Positions 9,638 to 18,826 of a stretch of DNA of 64,000 nucleotides are shown one piece after another. Under the pieces are notes generated by a model. It was not told where the DNA came from, searched no databases, and saw nothing but the letters and a program-made list of their open reading frames with translations. How positions within the stretch are numbered: the first letter of the stretch is position 1; each line of letters opens with the position of its first letter. The position numbers and the translations under genes are program-made. The DNA lies in the NCBI RefSeq assembly GCF_000011385.1, contig NC_005125.1, forward strand, positions 2,666,001 through 2,730,000, given 5' to 3'. The DNA comes from Gloeobacter violaceus PCC 7421. GTDB lineage: Bacteria; Cyanobacteriota; Cyanobacteriia; Gloeobacterales; Gloeobacteraceae.

Positions 9638-10303
9638 ATGGGGTTATTCAATAAACAAGTCCAGATGCCGACGACGGCGCAGGCTCTGCCCGGACGCGCG
9701 CAGAGGATGCCGGTGAGCGTTCCTCACCACGTCAACGGCCGTCCCCTCCAGCCGCCCTTCCCCCAGGGAACAGAACAGGCCATGTTCGGCATGGGCTGCT
9801 TCTGGGGAGCCGAACGCGTGTTCTGGCAAGCCGAAGGCGTCTACACGACGGCGGTCGGTTACGCCGCCGGGTTGACCCCCAACCCGACCTATCGGGAAGT
9901 CTGCAGCGGCATGACCGGCCACAACGAAGTTGTCCTGGTCGTCTTCGATCCCAGGGTGATTTCCTACGAGCGTCTGCTGCAAATCTTTTGGGAGAACCAC
10001 GACCCGACCCAGGGCATGCGCCAGGGCAACGACGCGGGTACCCAGTACCGCTCCGGAATCTACTGCTCTACCCCCGAGCAAAAGCAAATCGCCGAAGCGT
10101 CCCGCGCAGCCTATCAACAGCGCCTCACCGCCGCGGGCCTGGGCCGGATCACCACCGAGGTCCTCGACGCGCCGGAGTTCTATTACGCCGAGGATTACCA
10201 CCAGCAATACCTCTCCAAGAACCCCGGCGGCTACTGCGGCCTGGGCGGCACCGGGGTCGCCTGCCCGGTGGGTGCGCTCGAATCCCGGCCCACCGCCCCG
10301 TAG
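9638..10303 (+). CDS. msrA: Peptide-methionine (S)-S-oxide reductase
   Basis: The 221-aa enzyme repairs methionine-S-sulfoxide in proteins. The catalytic GMGCFWGAE motif sits at about residue 52, followed by [32 protein letters not shown] and the C-terminal [14 protein letters not shown], whose cysteines are likely resolving residues. About 45 residues precede the catalytic core, longer than in minimal MsrA. The ATG at 9638 is the first in frame. Confidence 0.97.
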   Translation: MGLFNKQVQMPTTAQALPGRAQRMPVSVPHHVNGRPLQPPFPQGTEQAMFGMGCFWGAERVFWQAEGVYTTAVGYAAGLTPNPTYREVCSGMTGHNEVVLVVFDPRVISYERLLQIFWENHDPTQGMRQGNDAGTQYRSGIYCSTPEQKQIAEASRAAYQQRLTAAGLGRITTEVLDAPEFYYAEDYHQQYLSKNPGGYCGLGGTGVACPVGALESRPTAP

Positions 10304-10399
10304 GCAAACGCTAAAGCTCCCAGTTAGACTGATGATCCCCATCCTGCCCGCGGGGTGGGGATTGCTTTTGGTTTTCGCTTGCGTGCACCGGAGGTCGGC

Positions 10400-10597
10400 A
10401 TGTTCAGTCCCTATGCCTATTACGGCAACGATATCTACAAAGAACGCTCCAATGTGGTGAGCATGGCCTATCTCTGCCGGACCGCCTCCGAAGCCTCCCG
10501 CTTCGCCAAGTTGCGCAACGACCTCTGCGCCCCCGACAGCCGGGGCTTCGGGGCGGCCTGTTTACTGGAATACGCCGTGCGTTTGCCCGGCCGGTAG
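10400..10597 (+). CDS. Small hypothetical protein
   Basis: A 65-aa product starting MFSPYAYYGNDIYKE. The ATG at 10400 is preceded by a strong GGAGGT ribosome site at 10390-10395, which favours it over an in-frame upstream ATG at 10355. Two cysteines lie at YLCRT and DLCAP and a third at AACLLE. No family recognised. It lies between msrA and the YidD-like gene on the same strand. Confidence 0.6.
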   Translation: MFSPYAYYGNDIYKERSNVVSMAYLCRTASEASRFAKLRNDLCAPDSRGFGAACLLEYAVRLPGR

Positions 10598-10676
10598 CCC
10601 GTTCTCTGTCTGGGGAGGCGTCCACGCAGACGGTCGGGTGCACGAAGATTGACCCGCAATCCCAGGGAGACAAAAG

Positions 10677-10970
10677 ATGATCAGCACAGCTGTGGACGTT
10701 TCTGCCCGCCGGTTGGCCATCGGCCTGATCGATGTTTATCGCCAAAGACTGTCCGCGCACAAAGGCTTTGCCTGCCCCCACCGGCTTTTGTACGGCGAAT
10801 CGTGTTCTGGGCGCATCCGGCGCGCCTTTACCGACCAAAATCTGCTCGCGGCTGTGCAGAGCGCTGCGGCGCAGTTTGGCGACTGCTCCAGGGCGAGTGC
10901 GGTGTTGCGAGAACGCAACCGCCGGGGCAACGTCCGATGTATCGTCATCCCTTGCTGTTTTCCCATCTGA
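10677..10970 (+). CDS. YidD-like membrane insertion efficiency factor
   Basis: A 97-aa protein with a divergent YidD pattern: GLIDVYRQRLSAHKGFACPHRLLYG followed by ESCSGRIRRAF. YidD assists YidC-dependent membrane protein insertion at the inner membrane. The conserved SxHKGF-C-HR-L-G and SCS elements are present, and further cysteines (GDCSRA, VRCIVIPCCF) make this variant cysteine-rich. The start ATG has a GGGAG ribosome site. It could instead be another small cysteine-rich protein. Confidence 0.65.
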   Translation: MISTAVDVSARRLAIGLIDVYRQRLSAHKGFACPHRLLYGESCSGRIRRAFTDQNLLAAVQSAAAQFGDCSRASAVLRERNRRGNVRCIVIPCCFPI

Positions 10971-10980
10971 GGCGAAGGGT

Positions 10981-11466
10981 TCAGGCGGTCATCCGCCCGG
11001 TCCACACCCAGAGCCGCTCTCCGAGCAAGATGGCGATCGAAGCGAACAGCGGCACCATCAGCAGCAGCATTGGAAAGGTCGAGGGCGTATAGCTCGTCCA
11101 GCGAAAGATAGACCACTCGCTCAAAAACACCGTTTGGGAAGTGTGGGTGTAGATCCAGCACACCCCGGCCAGGTAAGCAAATTGGGCGAGTACGACCGAC
11201 AGGATCGCCAGGCGCACCATCGCAATTGCCAACCACAGGATGCGTCCGAGCCGTTCGCGGTTGACGGCGACCCGGGCTTGGTAGGCGGCGATGGGTACCG
11301 GAACCGATGTGTCCTCTTGCGGTGGACAGGCCACCCACACTCCGCCCTCGCGGTGCAATCCATTCCAGCCGTGCTCCTCGCACCACGCCCGGATATTGCG
11401 CCTTTGCCATTCTTCGAGCGACTCTCGACCCATCGGCACCGCTCCTGGGGTACCCGCATTGTTCAC
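10981..11466 (-). CDS. Two-helix membrane protein of unknown function
   Basis: Up to 161 aa (an internal ATG at 11433 gives 150 aa). The N-terminal half is soluble, with tryptophans and cysteines (EEWQRRNIRAWCEEHGW). Two predicted membrane helices follow (ILWLAIAMVRLAILSVVLAQF and FPMLLLMVPLFASIAILL). The mixed layout suggests an N-terminal cytoplasmic domain that recognises something. No family recognised. It converges with the YidD-like gene, 10 bp apart. Confidence 0.6.
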   Translation of the reverse strand: MNNAGTPGAVPMGRESLEEWQRRNIRAWCEEHGWNGLHREGGVWVACPPQEDTSVPVPIAAYQARVAVNRERLGRILWLAIAMVRLAILSVVLAQFAYLAGVCWIYTHTSQTVFLSEWSIFRWTSYTPSTFPMLLLMVPLFASIAILLGERLWVWTGRMTA

Positions 11467-11573
11467 TATCAGAATGCTTTAGCTCGGTCCAAACGGCAAC
11501 ATTTTTAGCTCTGCACAACCATCACAAATCGTGATTCGCTCTCGGTGCAGGCTGCTGTCGAGGAAATACACAG

Positions 11574-11599
11574 AAAAACCCGCTGTTGATGCGGGTTTT
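11574..11599 (-). terminator. Intrinsic terminator of tRNA-Pro
   Basis: On the minus strand, seven bases past the 3' end of the tRNA, an AAAACCCGC / GCGGGTTTT stem with a 7-nt loop runs into a T stretch. This is a textbook rho-independent terminator for the tRNA transcript. Confidence 0.8.
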
Positions 11600-11605
11600 A
11601 AAATA

Positions 11606-11679
11606 TCGGGACGGCGGGATTTGAACCCACGACCCCTACTACCCCAAAGTAGTGCGCTACCAAGCTGCGCTACGTCCCG
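11606..11679 (-). tRNA. tRNA-Pro (anticodon GGG)
   Basis: The minus strand folds into a full cloverleaf: acceptor CGGGACG/CGTCCCG, D-stem GCGC/GCGC with AGCTTGGTA loop, anticodon stem CTACT/AGTAG with loop TTGGGGT (anticodon GGG, reading CCC/CCU), variable loop GGGTC, and T-arm GTGGG-TTCAAAT-CCCGC. The first pair C-G is typical of bacterial tRNA-Pro. The discriminator is A, and CCA is not encoded. Confidence 0.97.
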
Positions 11680-11693
11680 GGCTTTTCGCTTTC

Positions 11694-12797
11694 CTAGCCT
11701 AACGTGCGGCGTGGTGAAGGGCAAGCTTCCAGCAGAAGTGCCGTGTTCTGGCCGCCGAAGCCGAGGCTGTGGAGCATGAGGGTGGTCACGGAGGTCCGGA
11801 AGGCTTCGCGTACAAAGGCCAGCGGGGCGAGCGGGTCGGTGAGCCCGGCGATCGGGGGCAACTGCCCAGTTTGCAATGCCAGGCAGGCGAGGGCCGCCTC
11901 CATGGCGCTGCTTGCTCCCAGGCTGTGGCCGAGACTCCCCTTGCAGGCGATGACCGGTGTACCAGGGGCGTAGAGCCGGGCGATCACGGCGGCTTCGACA
12001 GGGTCGCCCGCCGCCGTGCCGGTGCCGTGGGCGTGGACAGCCCCCACGCTCAGCCCCGGAGCTTGCTTTCTGCAGCGCTCGACGGCGCGCGCGAGCCCTT
12101 CGCCCTCGGGGTGCGGGGCGGTGGGGTGAAAGGCGTCGCAGGTGGCGGAAAAACCCCGGATGCGGGTGTAGGGCCGTCCGTGGGCGACTTCTTCAGCTTC
12201 GAGTACGAGTACCGACGCTCCCTCGGCGAGCACAAAGCCGCTATGACACCGGTCGAAGGGCAGACAGGCGTCGCGGGCCAGAGCACCGGCCCGACGAAAA
12301 CCCGCTAGGTTGAGCGGGGTGATGGCGGCGTCGGCGGCGCCCACGAGCACCCGATCGCACAGGCCCCAACGGATCCAGCGGTAGCCTGTGCCGATCGCCC
12401 AGGCCCCCGAGGCGCAGGCGCATGAGAGCGCCGCGAGGGGGCCTTGCGTACCTGCCAGGGCCGCCACGGCGTGCGCCGGGGCGTCGAGGCCAATCAAGGG
12501 GCCGGTGCGACCGTTTTCCCAATCTGCCTGCAGTCCACGACTGGAGCCGATGGCGACCCCAAAATCGAACGCCTCACGGCTGCCCGCATCGGCGAGTGCT
12601 TCGCGGGCAGCCTGCTGTACCAAGGCCACAACCCGACCCGTCTCGGCCTGCACAGTCCCGGCACGGCCAACCGGCTCGCCAGGTTCATAGCCGCGCTCGC
12701 CCGCCAGCAGTCGCTTCCAGGTGGTGCGCGCCTCGCCTCCCAGACAAGAAACGATCCCCAGACCGGTGATCACCACGGAACGTTCCAGAGCAAGCAT
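11694..12797 (-). CDS. Beta-ketoacyl-ACP synthase (FabF-like)
   Basis: The 367-aa protein starts at the ATG at 12797 (MLALERSVVITGLGIVSCLG); the long upstream open frame is not coding. The thiolase-fold triad is visible: Cys in LSCACASGAWAIG, His in HAHGTGTAAGD and His in GSLGHSLGASS. It condenses acyl and malonyl units. At 367 aa it is shorter than FabF (about 410), so it may be a specialised or second ketosynthase rather than the housekeeping one. It is divergent from the DUF2808 gene with a gap of only 39 bp. Confidence 0.9.
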   Translation of the reverse strand: MLALERSVVITGLGIVSCLGGEARTTWKRLLAGERGYEPGEPVGRAGTVQAETGRVVALVQQAAREALADAGSREAFDFGVAIGSSRGLQADWENGRTGPLIGLDAPAHAVAALAGTQGPLAALSCACASGAWAIGTGYRWIRWGLCDRVLVGAADAAITPLNLAGFRRAGALARDACLPFDRCHSGFVLAEGASVLVLEAEEVAHGRPYTRIRGFSATCDAFHPTAPHPEGEGLARAVERCRKQAPGLSVGAVHAHGTGTAAGDPVEAAVIARLYAPGTPVIACKGSLGHSLGASSAMEAALACLALQTGQLPPIAGLTDPLAPLAFVREAFRTSVTTLMLHSLGFGGQNTALLLEACPSPRRTLG

Positions 12798-12836
12798 GCC
12801 AGAATACGTCAATAAACGTTCGGAGTGGACGGATCG

Positions 12837-13349
12837 ATGCAAAGCAAGTGGTGGTCTTTGTTTGCTCTTATCCTGGCATGCCAGGCGACGCCGGTTCTGG
12901 CCCAGGGCGGTTTCGTGCTGTTCGGCGGCGAGCGCGACGCCAATTACAACCTCAGCTACTCGATGATCAACAACCGCTCGAAGGTGCGCTTCAATATGCT
13001 GGACCTGATGTTCAGGCCCCAGAACGTGGCGATTGCCGAGTTGCAGTTGACCTATCCCCACCCCTACGACAACAGCTTCGATCTGAACAATATCCAGGTG
13101 CTCAACGACCTCACCAAACAGGCCTTCGAGGTCGAAAAAATCGAGCAGGACCAGCTCGACAGCCAGGCGCGGGTGATGACGATCATCCTCAAGCAGCCCA
13201 TCCCTGCAGAAACACCCCTGCGCATCCGAATGCAGAACTTTACCAATCCCCGCGCGGGCGGCACCTACAAGATCCTGGCGCGCTACTTGGGCACCGAGCC
13301 CAACCCTCTTTACCGCTTCGCCGGCAGCTGGTTTATCTCGTTCAATTAG
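12837..13349 (+). CDS. DUF2808 exported protein
   Basis: A 170-aa cyanobacterial protein: signal peptide (WWSLFALILACQATPVLAQ), then the DUF2808 pattern with FRPQNVAIAELQLTYP, FDLNNIQVLN and ILKQPIPAETPLRIRM. A GTG at 12825 is an alternative start. Function unknown; the location is presumably periplasmic or outer membrane. A paralogue is at 56740. The last 8 bp overlap the convergent gene. Confidence 0.85.
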   Translation: MQSKWWSLFALILACQATPVLAQGGFVLFGGERDANYNLSYSMINNRSKVRFNMLDLMFRPQNVAIAELQLTYPHPYDNSFDLNNIQVLNDLTKQAFEVEKIEQDQLDSQARVMTIILKQPIPAETPLRIRMQNFTNPRAGGTYKILARYLGTEPNPLYRFAGSWFISFN

Positions 13350-13668
13350 GCGGCGGCGGCGAACTGTTGCCTTCGCTGGGTGGGTGGCGGGGCGGGCGCT
13401 GGGGTCGAAGTTTGGTTTTGCCAATATTGTTGCGGTCGAACTCAACCACCCGCAGTTTGTCCTGGGGGGTGGACAGGTATCCCGAAGGCGCGTTCCAGGT
13501 GTCGCTCAGCATCCAGGAGACCGGGCGGCTCGACCGGGGCGGGCGCTCGATAAACGGGTCGCCCTTGGAGGTCAGCTCCTGGATGTCTTCGCCGGTGGCT
13601 ACCGAGTAAGCAAGCGCTTCTTCGAGAGTGCGAAATTTGAGATCGCCGCACTTAAAGTAGGTATACAC
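13342..13668 (-). CDS. Hypothetical protein with proline-rich tail
   Basis: A 108-aa product from a GTG start (MYTYFKCGDLKFRTLEEALAYS). The N-terminal 30 residues look like a small folded motif, and the tail is Pro/Arg-rich ending in SSPPPPN. No ribosome site is obvious, so the start is uncertain. No family recognised. Confidence 0.5.
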   Translation of the reverse strand: MYTYFKCGDLKFRTLEEALAYSVATGEDIQELTSKGDPFIERPPRSSRPVSWMLSDTWNAPSGYLSTPQDKLRVVEFDRNNIGKTKLRPQRPPRHPPSEGNSSPPPPN

Positions 13669-13783
13669 GAGAGTATAAAGTCGTTTGCACCGCTCTCATC
13701 TTAGCTTCCCTCCCCCAAGCTGAAGCGGATGTTTCGCTGCGGAGCGTGGGGGATATTCTAGAGGAGCACTCTGGAAGCAACCC

Positions 13784-14029
13784 ATGCCCAGCAAAGATGA
13801 GTTCTTGGACCCCCATGCGTCTTTTCGGGGTGAAGCGACCCTGGGGAACATCATCTTCAACTCCAATTTGCAGGAGTTCGCCAACCGCGTCTCGCTTATC
13901 TGTGCTCTCGAAACCGGCGGCAAAATCAGCGCCGACGAAGCCTACGACGAAATTCGCTCCCTCTGGAAAAAGCTCAAGTCTTCCAAAGAAAGTCTGCTCG
14001 ACAACCCGCCCCTACCGTCGGAAGAGTGA
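13784..14029 (+). CDS. Small conserved cyanobacterial protein (DUF7219-like)
   Basis: An 81-aa acidic/basic protein with the pattern FLDPHASFRGEATLGNIIFNSNLQEFANRVS, LICALETGGKIS and EEAYDEIRSLWKKLKSSKESLL. I recall this type as a conserved cyanobacterial family, probably DUF7219. Function is unknown. An AGAGGAG ribosome-like site lies upstream. Confidence 0.75.
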   Translation: MPSKDEFLDPHASFRGEATLGNIIFNSNLQEFANRVSLICALETGGKISADEAYDEIRSLWKKLKSSKESLLDNPPLPSEE

Positions 14030-14038
14030 AGAAGGCAA

Positions 14039-14347
14039 CTACCAGGAACTGCCGCCCCCGCCGCTAATTTCCACCGTCAGCCGCCACCAGACAAAGCCGG
14101 CCAGAGCCAAAATAAATGGAATTGTAAAGCCATAGGCACCGGCAGCCGGGATGCCGAATATCTGCAGGCCGCTTGCCATCATGGCGATGAACCCGGCGCA
14201 CATCGCCAGATAGGGCACCAGCAAGTCCGGAAAGTTCAGCTTTTCCTCCCTCAGCCAGGCCTGTTTGATCATCTCCTGCAGGGCTGCTCCTGCCGTGAGC
14301 ACGGCGAGAAACCCTCCCAGGATCAAAAAATACGAAGGTACCAGCAT
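14039..14347 (-). CDS. Small three-helix membrane protein
   Basis: 102 aa from the ATG at 14347 (a GTG codon immediately precedes it). Three hydrophobic helices are visible: YFLILGGFLAVLTAGAAL, LVPYLAMCAGFIAMMASG and GFTIPFILALAGFVWWRL. A glycine-rich tail ends the protein. Function unknown. It lies 31 bp downstream of proS on the same strand and may be cotranscribed. Confidence 0.65.
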   Translation of the reverse strand: MLVPSYFLILGGFLAVLTAGAALQEMIKQAWLREEKLNFPDLLVPYLAMCAGFIAMMASGLQIFGIPAAGAYGFTIPFILALAGFVWWRLTVEISGGGGSSW

Positions 14348-14378
14348 CACAGCGCTCCAGACGGGTGGCTCGTTTACG

Positions 14379-16148
14379 CTAGCGCGAGTGCTGGGCCGAG
14401 TTCAACCGCTCGATAAGCCCCTTGATCTGGGCAAGCGCTTCGGCTAAGGGCACTTTTTCCGCCGCGCCGCCGCCGCGCACTTTGATTTCTACCAGACCGG
14501 CTTCGAGGTCGCGGCCGAGGGTGACCCGGAGGGGAATACCGATGAGATCGGCGTCTTTGAATTTGACGCCGGCCCGCTCCGGCCGGTCGTCGAGCAACGT
14601 GTCGATCCCCGCCGCGGTGAGGGACCGATAGAGTTCCTCGGCGGCCTGGCGCTGCGCTTCGACAGCGACGTTTGCCGGCACCAGCACGACCTGGTAGGGA
14701 GCGATGGCGATGGGCCAGAGGATCCCGTCGTTGTCGTGGGACTGCTCGACCACCGCCGCGGGCAGCCGCGAGACCCCGACCCCGTAGCAACCCATCAGAG
14801 CCGGCTGCAGTTCGCCCGCCTCGTCGGCGAAGAGTACCTGCATCGGCCGCGAGTACTTGGTGCCGAGCTTAAAAATATGGCCCAACTCGACGCCCCGGGC
14901 ACTCTGCAGGGTCGCCTCCGGTGCCAGGTGGCAGTGGTCCCCCGCCTGGGCAGTGTCGAGGTCCGCCACCTCGGGTAGCACCAATCCGTTCTCGCCCCAG
15001 TTGGCCCAGACGCACTGCACGTCGTCCTGGTTGCAGCCGGTGGAAAAATCGGTCAGCCCGTCCACCGAGCGGTCGGCCAGGCGAATCACCCCGGCAATCG
15101 GCGCGTCGGGGCCGACAAATCCCGGTTTTACCTCTACCCAGGCGGCCAGTTCCGCTTCGTCGGCAAGGCGCACGTCCAGGCAGTCGAGGCGGTTTTTGAG
15201 CTTGGTCTCGTTGATGTGCCGGTCGCCGCGGATCGAGACGAGCACCGGACGGGGATCGGCCTCGGCGTAGAGGGCGACGTAGACGATATTTTTGACGATC
15301 CGGCTTATCGGCACCCCGAGCATCGCCGCCTGCTGCTCGACGGTGCGGATGCCGGGGGTGGATTTGACGGCGTAGCTGCCGGGGCCGATCGCTTCTGGGT
15401 CGCTCACCAGGGAGACGGCCTTCTCGACGTTGGCCGCGTAGCCCGCCGCGTCGCAGTAGAGGATCGTATCCTCGCCGATGTCGCACAGCGCCATAAATTC
15501 GTGCGACCCGGAACCGCCGATGGCCCCGGAGTCGGCTTCCACTGCCCGAAAATCGAGCCCGCAGCGGCGAAACATATTCGTATAGGCGCGGTACATCGCC
15601 CGGTAGGTTTCATCGAGGCTCTCGGGCGTGGCATGGAAGGAGTAACCGTCCTTCATGATAAATTCGCGCCCGCGCATCAACCCGAAGCGGGGCCGCTTCT
15701 CGTTGCGAAACTTCGTCTGCACCTGATAGAGGTGAAAGGGCAGCTGCTTATAAGAATTGAGGCTCGCACGCACAAAGTCGCAGACAGCTTCTTCGTGGGT
15801 GGGACCGAGGCCATACTCGCGGGCCTGCTCGCCCTGGCCGTCCTTGAGGGTAAACATCGTGCCGTCCTGGGTATAGACGGTCCAGCGCCCGGATTCCTTC
15901 CAGATTTCTGCAGGCTGCAACTGACAGAACAGCGCCTCCTGGGCACCCGTGGCATCCATCTCCTCGCGCACGATGCGGCCGACTTTTTGGAGCACGCGCT
16001 GCATGAGCGGCCCGTAAGCGTACAGGCCCGCCGTACCCGCCAAGGGCCGGATGAACCCCGCGCGCAACAACAACTTGTGGCTGACGGCGACGGCTTCGGC
16101 GGGCGCCTCGCGCAGGGTGAAAAAGAAGCTCGAACTGAGGCGGGTCAT
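14379..16148 (-). CDS. proS: Prolyl-tRNA synthetase
   Basis: A 589-aa class II synthetase charging tRNA-Pro. It is the bacterial-type form: motif 1 around GPLMQRVLQKVGRIVREEMD, motif 2 with KFRNEKRPRFGLMRGREFIMKD, a long editing (YbaK-like) insertion about residues 235-380, motif 3 CYGVGVSRLPAA, and the anticodon-binding domain at the C-terminus. ATG 16148 is chosen; a TTG five codons upstream is possible. The only tRNA in the window is tRNA-Pro, 2.7 kb away, probably by chance. Confidence 0.97.
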   Translation of the reverse strand: MTRLSSSFFFTLREAPAEAVAVSHKLLLRAGFIRPLAGTAGLYAYGPLMQRVLQKVGRIVREEMDATGAQEALFCQLQPAEIWKESGRWTVYTQDGTMFTLKDGQGEQAREYGLGPTHEEAVCDFVRASLNSYKQLPFHLYQVQTKFRNEKRPRFGLMRGREFIMKDGYSFHATPESLDETYRAMYRAYTNMFRRCGLDFRAVEADSGAIGGSGSHEFMALCDIGEDTILYCDAAGYAANVEKAVSLVSDPEAIGPGSYAVKSTPGIRTVEQQAAMLGVPISRIVKNIVYVALYAEADPRPVLVSIRGDRHINETKLKNRLDCLDVRLADEAELAAWVEVKPGFVGPDAPIAGVIRLADRSVDGLTDFSTGCNQDDVQCVWANWGENGLVLPEVADLDTAQAGDHCHLAPEATLQSARGVELGHIFKLGTKYSRPMQVLFADEAGELQPALMGCYGVGVSRLPAAVVEQSHDNDGILWPIAIAPYQVVLVPANVAVEAQRQAAEELYRSLTAAGIDTLLDDRPERAGVKFKDADLIGIPLRVTLGRDLEAGLVEIKVRGGGAAEKVPLAEALAQIKGLIERLNSAQHSR

Positions 16149-16262
16149 GGCGGGCTCGGTCAATCAGTTTTTCTATCTTAGGATGGGGTCCATCTGTAAT
16201 ACATTGTAGGCTGATGTTACATGTGGAGGAGGTTTGGTTGTGCTGAGCACTGCAATCGCTCG

Positions 16263-16859
16263 ATGAAGACCACTATCCGGCTGGCTGACGGAACCGACGC
16301 GCAGGCGGTTCTGGACATATACACTCCATTTGTGAGTGGCAGCCCCGTCACCTTTGAGGTGCAGCCGCCGTCGGCGGCTGAGATGCAGCGGCGCATCGGG
16401 AGCACTATCGAGCGCTACCCGTGGCTGGTGTGTGCGAGCGCAAACCGGGTGCTCGGGTATGCCTATGCAAGCGAACACCGTGCCCGCGCCGCCTACGGCT
16501 GGTCGGTCGATTGCTCGGTCTATATCGACCCGCACCACAGTCGGCGGGGGATGGCTCGGGGACTTTATACTTCTTTGTTTGCCCTGTTGAGATTGCAGGG
16601 GTTCTTCAACGTTTTCGCGGGGATCACTCTGCCTAACGCCGCCAGCGTCGGTCTGCACGAGGCGATGGGGTTCGAGGCGGTGGGCACCTACCGCGCGGTG
16701 GGCCACAAACTGGGCGCCTGGCACGACGTCGGTTGGTGGCAGTTGCCCCTGCAAGCACCGCTGTGCGATCCGCCCTCGCCTATCCCGTTCGCGCATTCGG
16801 CACGGAACGACAGTTGGGATGCGGCCGTGCGGTCGGGCATCGCCATATTAAAAATATAA
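16263..16859 (+). CDS. GNAT N-acetyltransferase, phosphinothricin acetyltransferase-like
   Basis: About 198 aa from the ATG at 16263. It shows the PAT-type GNAT layout: IRLADGTDAQAVLDIYTPFV at the N-terminus, GYAYAS, the acetyl-CoA loop region HHSRRGMARGLYTSL, AGITLPNAASVGLHEAMGFEAVGTYRAVGHKLGAWHDVGWW. It likely acetylates a small amine; the substrate is not known. The C-terminal 30 residues are atypical. Confidence 0.88.
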   Translation: MKTTIRLADGTDAQAVLDIYTPFVSGSPVTFEVQPPSAAEMQRRIGSTIERYPWLVCASANRVLGYAYASEHRARAAYGWSVDCSVYIDPHHSRRGMARGLYTSLFALLRLQGFFNVFAGITLPNAASVGLHEAMGFEAVGTYRAVGHKLGAWHDVGWWQLPLQAPLCDPPSPIPFAHSARNDSWDAAVRSGIAILKI

Positions 16860-17037
16860 ATTAATTTCTCAAAGCCTCCATTCAAAAAAAGGGAGGGTGG
16901 AACCGGCCACTCTGTCCAAGGAGTGAGGACGGGCGCACGTAGCTTTGAAAGACTGTGCAGGGCGCGGAGCAGCCGAGATTTTTGTGTTCCACGCGACCTG
17001 TCTCAGCAAACGTTATCCAACTGTAAAGGAGTCAACC

Positions 17038-17361
17038 GTGGCCGATTCAACGCAAATTGCCGAAAACCTGGACAAAACCATCGCCGCCCTCCAGCAGGGC
17101 TTAACGGCCATTCCTCCGGAACAGGCCGTCGTCGTCATCGATACCTGGCAGCAGCAATTGCAGGGAACCGATCTAGCCGAGGATCTGGGGCAACTGAAAG
17201 CGGCCCTGACCAGTGGCGATGTCACGGGTGAGTCGCTCAAGGCTGTCCTTACCGATCTGGGCGAGGACACCGGCGAGGTGGCCGCCGACGCCGGCGGCGA
17301 AGTGGCGACCAAGCTGCAGCAACTGTCGAAACTGCTGACCCAGGCGGGTGGCTCGCTGTAG
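17038..17361 (+). CDS. Small helical protein of unknown function
   Basis: 107 aa from the GTG at 17038, which has a strong AAGGAG ribosome site. The sequence is acidic, helical and rich in Ala/Leu/Gln (IAENLDKTIAALQQGL, LSKLLTQAGGSL), and has no cysteines. No family recognised. The 178 bp upstream (16860-17037) are AT-richer and may hold its promoter. Confidence 0.7.
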   Translation: MADSTQIAENLDKTIAALQQGLTAIPPEQAVVVIDTWQQQLQGTDLAEDLGQLKAALTSGDVTGESLKAVLTDLGEDTGEVAADAGGEVATKLQQLSKLLTQAGGSL

Positions 17362-17382
17362 AGCCTTGGAAGGCAATCGTTG

Positions 17383-17418
17383 CAACGGGTGCCGAAGAGT
17401 GATCTCCGGCACCCGTTG
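17383..17418. terminator. Large hairpin between convergent genes
   Basis: A perfect 12-bp inverted repeat (CAACGGGTGCCG / CGGCACCCGTTG) with a 12-nt loop lies between the stops of two convergent genes (17361 and 17467). There is no strong T-run. It is likely a bidirectional terminator or transcript stabiliser. Its inner arm resembles that of the hairpin at 21189. Confidence 0.6.
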
Positions 17419-17466
17419 TGCTTTGGGAAGGCCCGGTTGGGATCGTGTTTGGTCACGCCATTGCTT

Positions 17467-18753
17467 TTAAGCGGACGCTTCGGGAAGCCCAAAATCGACG
17501 GGTTGCCACAAGCCATCGAGCGCTGTCTGCGGGAGGACAGGTTCGGTACGGGCGATCACCCGGCCGCGGCGGATCACCCATAGCCGCGCCGGCCTGAGGC
17601 GGATCGCTTCGATCGGATCGCGCGCCTGCAGGATGACCATATCGGCATGGCAACCGGGGACAAGGCCGTAGTCCGCCAGTTCCAGCACCCGGGCGGCGCC
17701 CACGGTGACGGCGTCAAAAAGGGCGTGCATCTGGGCAGTACCGGTCATCTGGGCGACGTGCACCGCCATGTGAACCACTTCGAGCATGTCGTGGCTACCC
17801 AGCGGATACCACGGATCCAGCACGCAGTCGTGGCCCAGGGCGACGGTGAGCCCCGCTGCCATCTGCTCGCGGATGCGGGTCAGGCCCCGCCGCTTCGGGT
17901 AGGTGTCGTGACGACCCTGCAGGGTGATGTTGATGAGCGGATTAGCCACCACGTTCAAGCGCGCCTCGGCCATCAGGTCGATGAGCTTGCCGGCGTAGTA
18001 ATTGTCCATCGAGTGGAGAGAGGTGAGGTGCGAACCTGTCACCCTACCCTGCAGCCCCAGCCGCTCCGTTTCGCAGGCGAGGTTTTCGACAAAACGCGAG
18101 TGGGGATCGTCGCTCTCGTCGCAGTGCATATCGACGGGCAATCCGCGCTCGGCGGCCAGTTCGCACAGCTTGCGCACCGAGAGCGCACCCTCGGCGGCGG
18201 TGCGCTCGAAGTGGGGAATGCCCCCGACCACCTCCACCCCCAGATCCAGGGCGCGTTCGAGCAGTCCGGGCGCTTCGCGGTAGCGCAAGTAGCCCTGCTG
18301 GGGAAAGGCGACCAGTTGCAGATCCAAGTAGGGCTTGATCTGGGCGCGCACCTCGAGCAGCGCCTGCACCGCCGTGAGAGTCGGATCGCACACATCGACG
18401 TGGCTGCGGACGGCCAGGTTGCCGCGGGCGATGGCCCACCGGCAGAACCCGAGGGCCCTCCCTTTGATTTCTTCGAAGGTTAGCTGCGGGCGCAACTCGC
18501 CCCACAATGCGATCCCTTCCAGCAGCGTGCCGCTTGCGTTGACCCGTGGTCGACCGAAGGTAAGCGTCGAATCGATGTGAAAGTGGCTGTCGATGAAGGG
18601 TGGGCTCACCAATCGCCCATGGGCGTCAATCTGCTCGCGGGCCTCCGCTTCGAGGCGAGGGGCAATCGCCGCAATCCGACCATCCGCAACGGCGATATCC
18701 ACCGGGCCGCTCCCGTCCGGCAGATTGCCCCCGCGAATGATCAGATCCAGCAT
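17467..18753 (-). CDS. Cytosine deaminase-like amidohydrolase
   Basis: A 428-aa amidohydrolase-superfamily protein from the ATG at 18753. Metal-site motifs are PPFIDSHFHIDSTLT, DMHCDESDD (His/Glu), SHLTSLHSMD and LGHDCVLDPWYPLGS. These match the bacterial CodA type that deaminates cytosine to uracil, but related enzymes act on isocytosine or creatinine, so the substrate is inferred. Cytoplasmic. Confidence 0.88.
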   Translation of the reverse strand: MLDLIIRGGNLPDGSGPVDIAVADGRIAAIAPRLEAEAREQIDAHGRLVSPPFIDSHFHIDSTLTFGRPRVNASGTLLEGIALWGELRPQLTFEEIKGRALGFCRWAIARGNLAVRSHVDVCDPTLTAVQALLEVRAQIKPYLDLQLVAFPQQGYLRYREAPGLLERALDLGVEVVGGIPHFERTAAEGALSVRKLCELAAERGLPVDMHCDESDDPHSRFVENLACETERLGLQGRVTGSHLTSLHSMDNYYAGKLIDLMAEARLNVVANPLINITLQGRHDTYPKRRGLTRIREQMAAGLTVALGHDCVLDPWYPLGSHDMLEVVHMAVHVAQMTGTAQMHALFDAVTVGAARVLELADYGLVPGCHADMVILQARDPIEAIRLRPARLWVIRRGRVIARTEPVLPQTALDGLWQPVDFGLPEASA

Positions 18754-18826
18754 TGGCAAGCTCGCTCCACTGACCGAGCGTTATACCCTCTCGGTGCGCC
18801 ACTGGGCCAGGGTGGGCCGCAGCTCG

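Noticed and set aside
12798-13445. N-terminal extension of the ketoacyl synthase by 216 residues
   Set aside because: It is antisense to the DUF2808 gene and the KAS start at 12797 matches the family.
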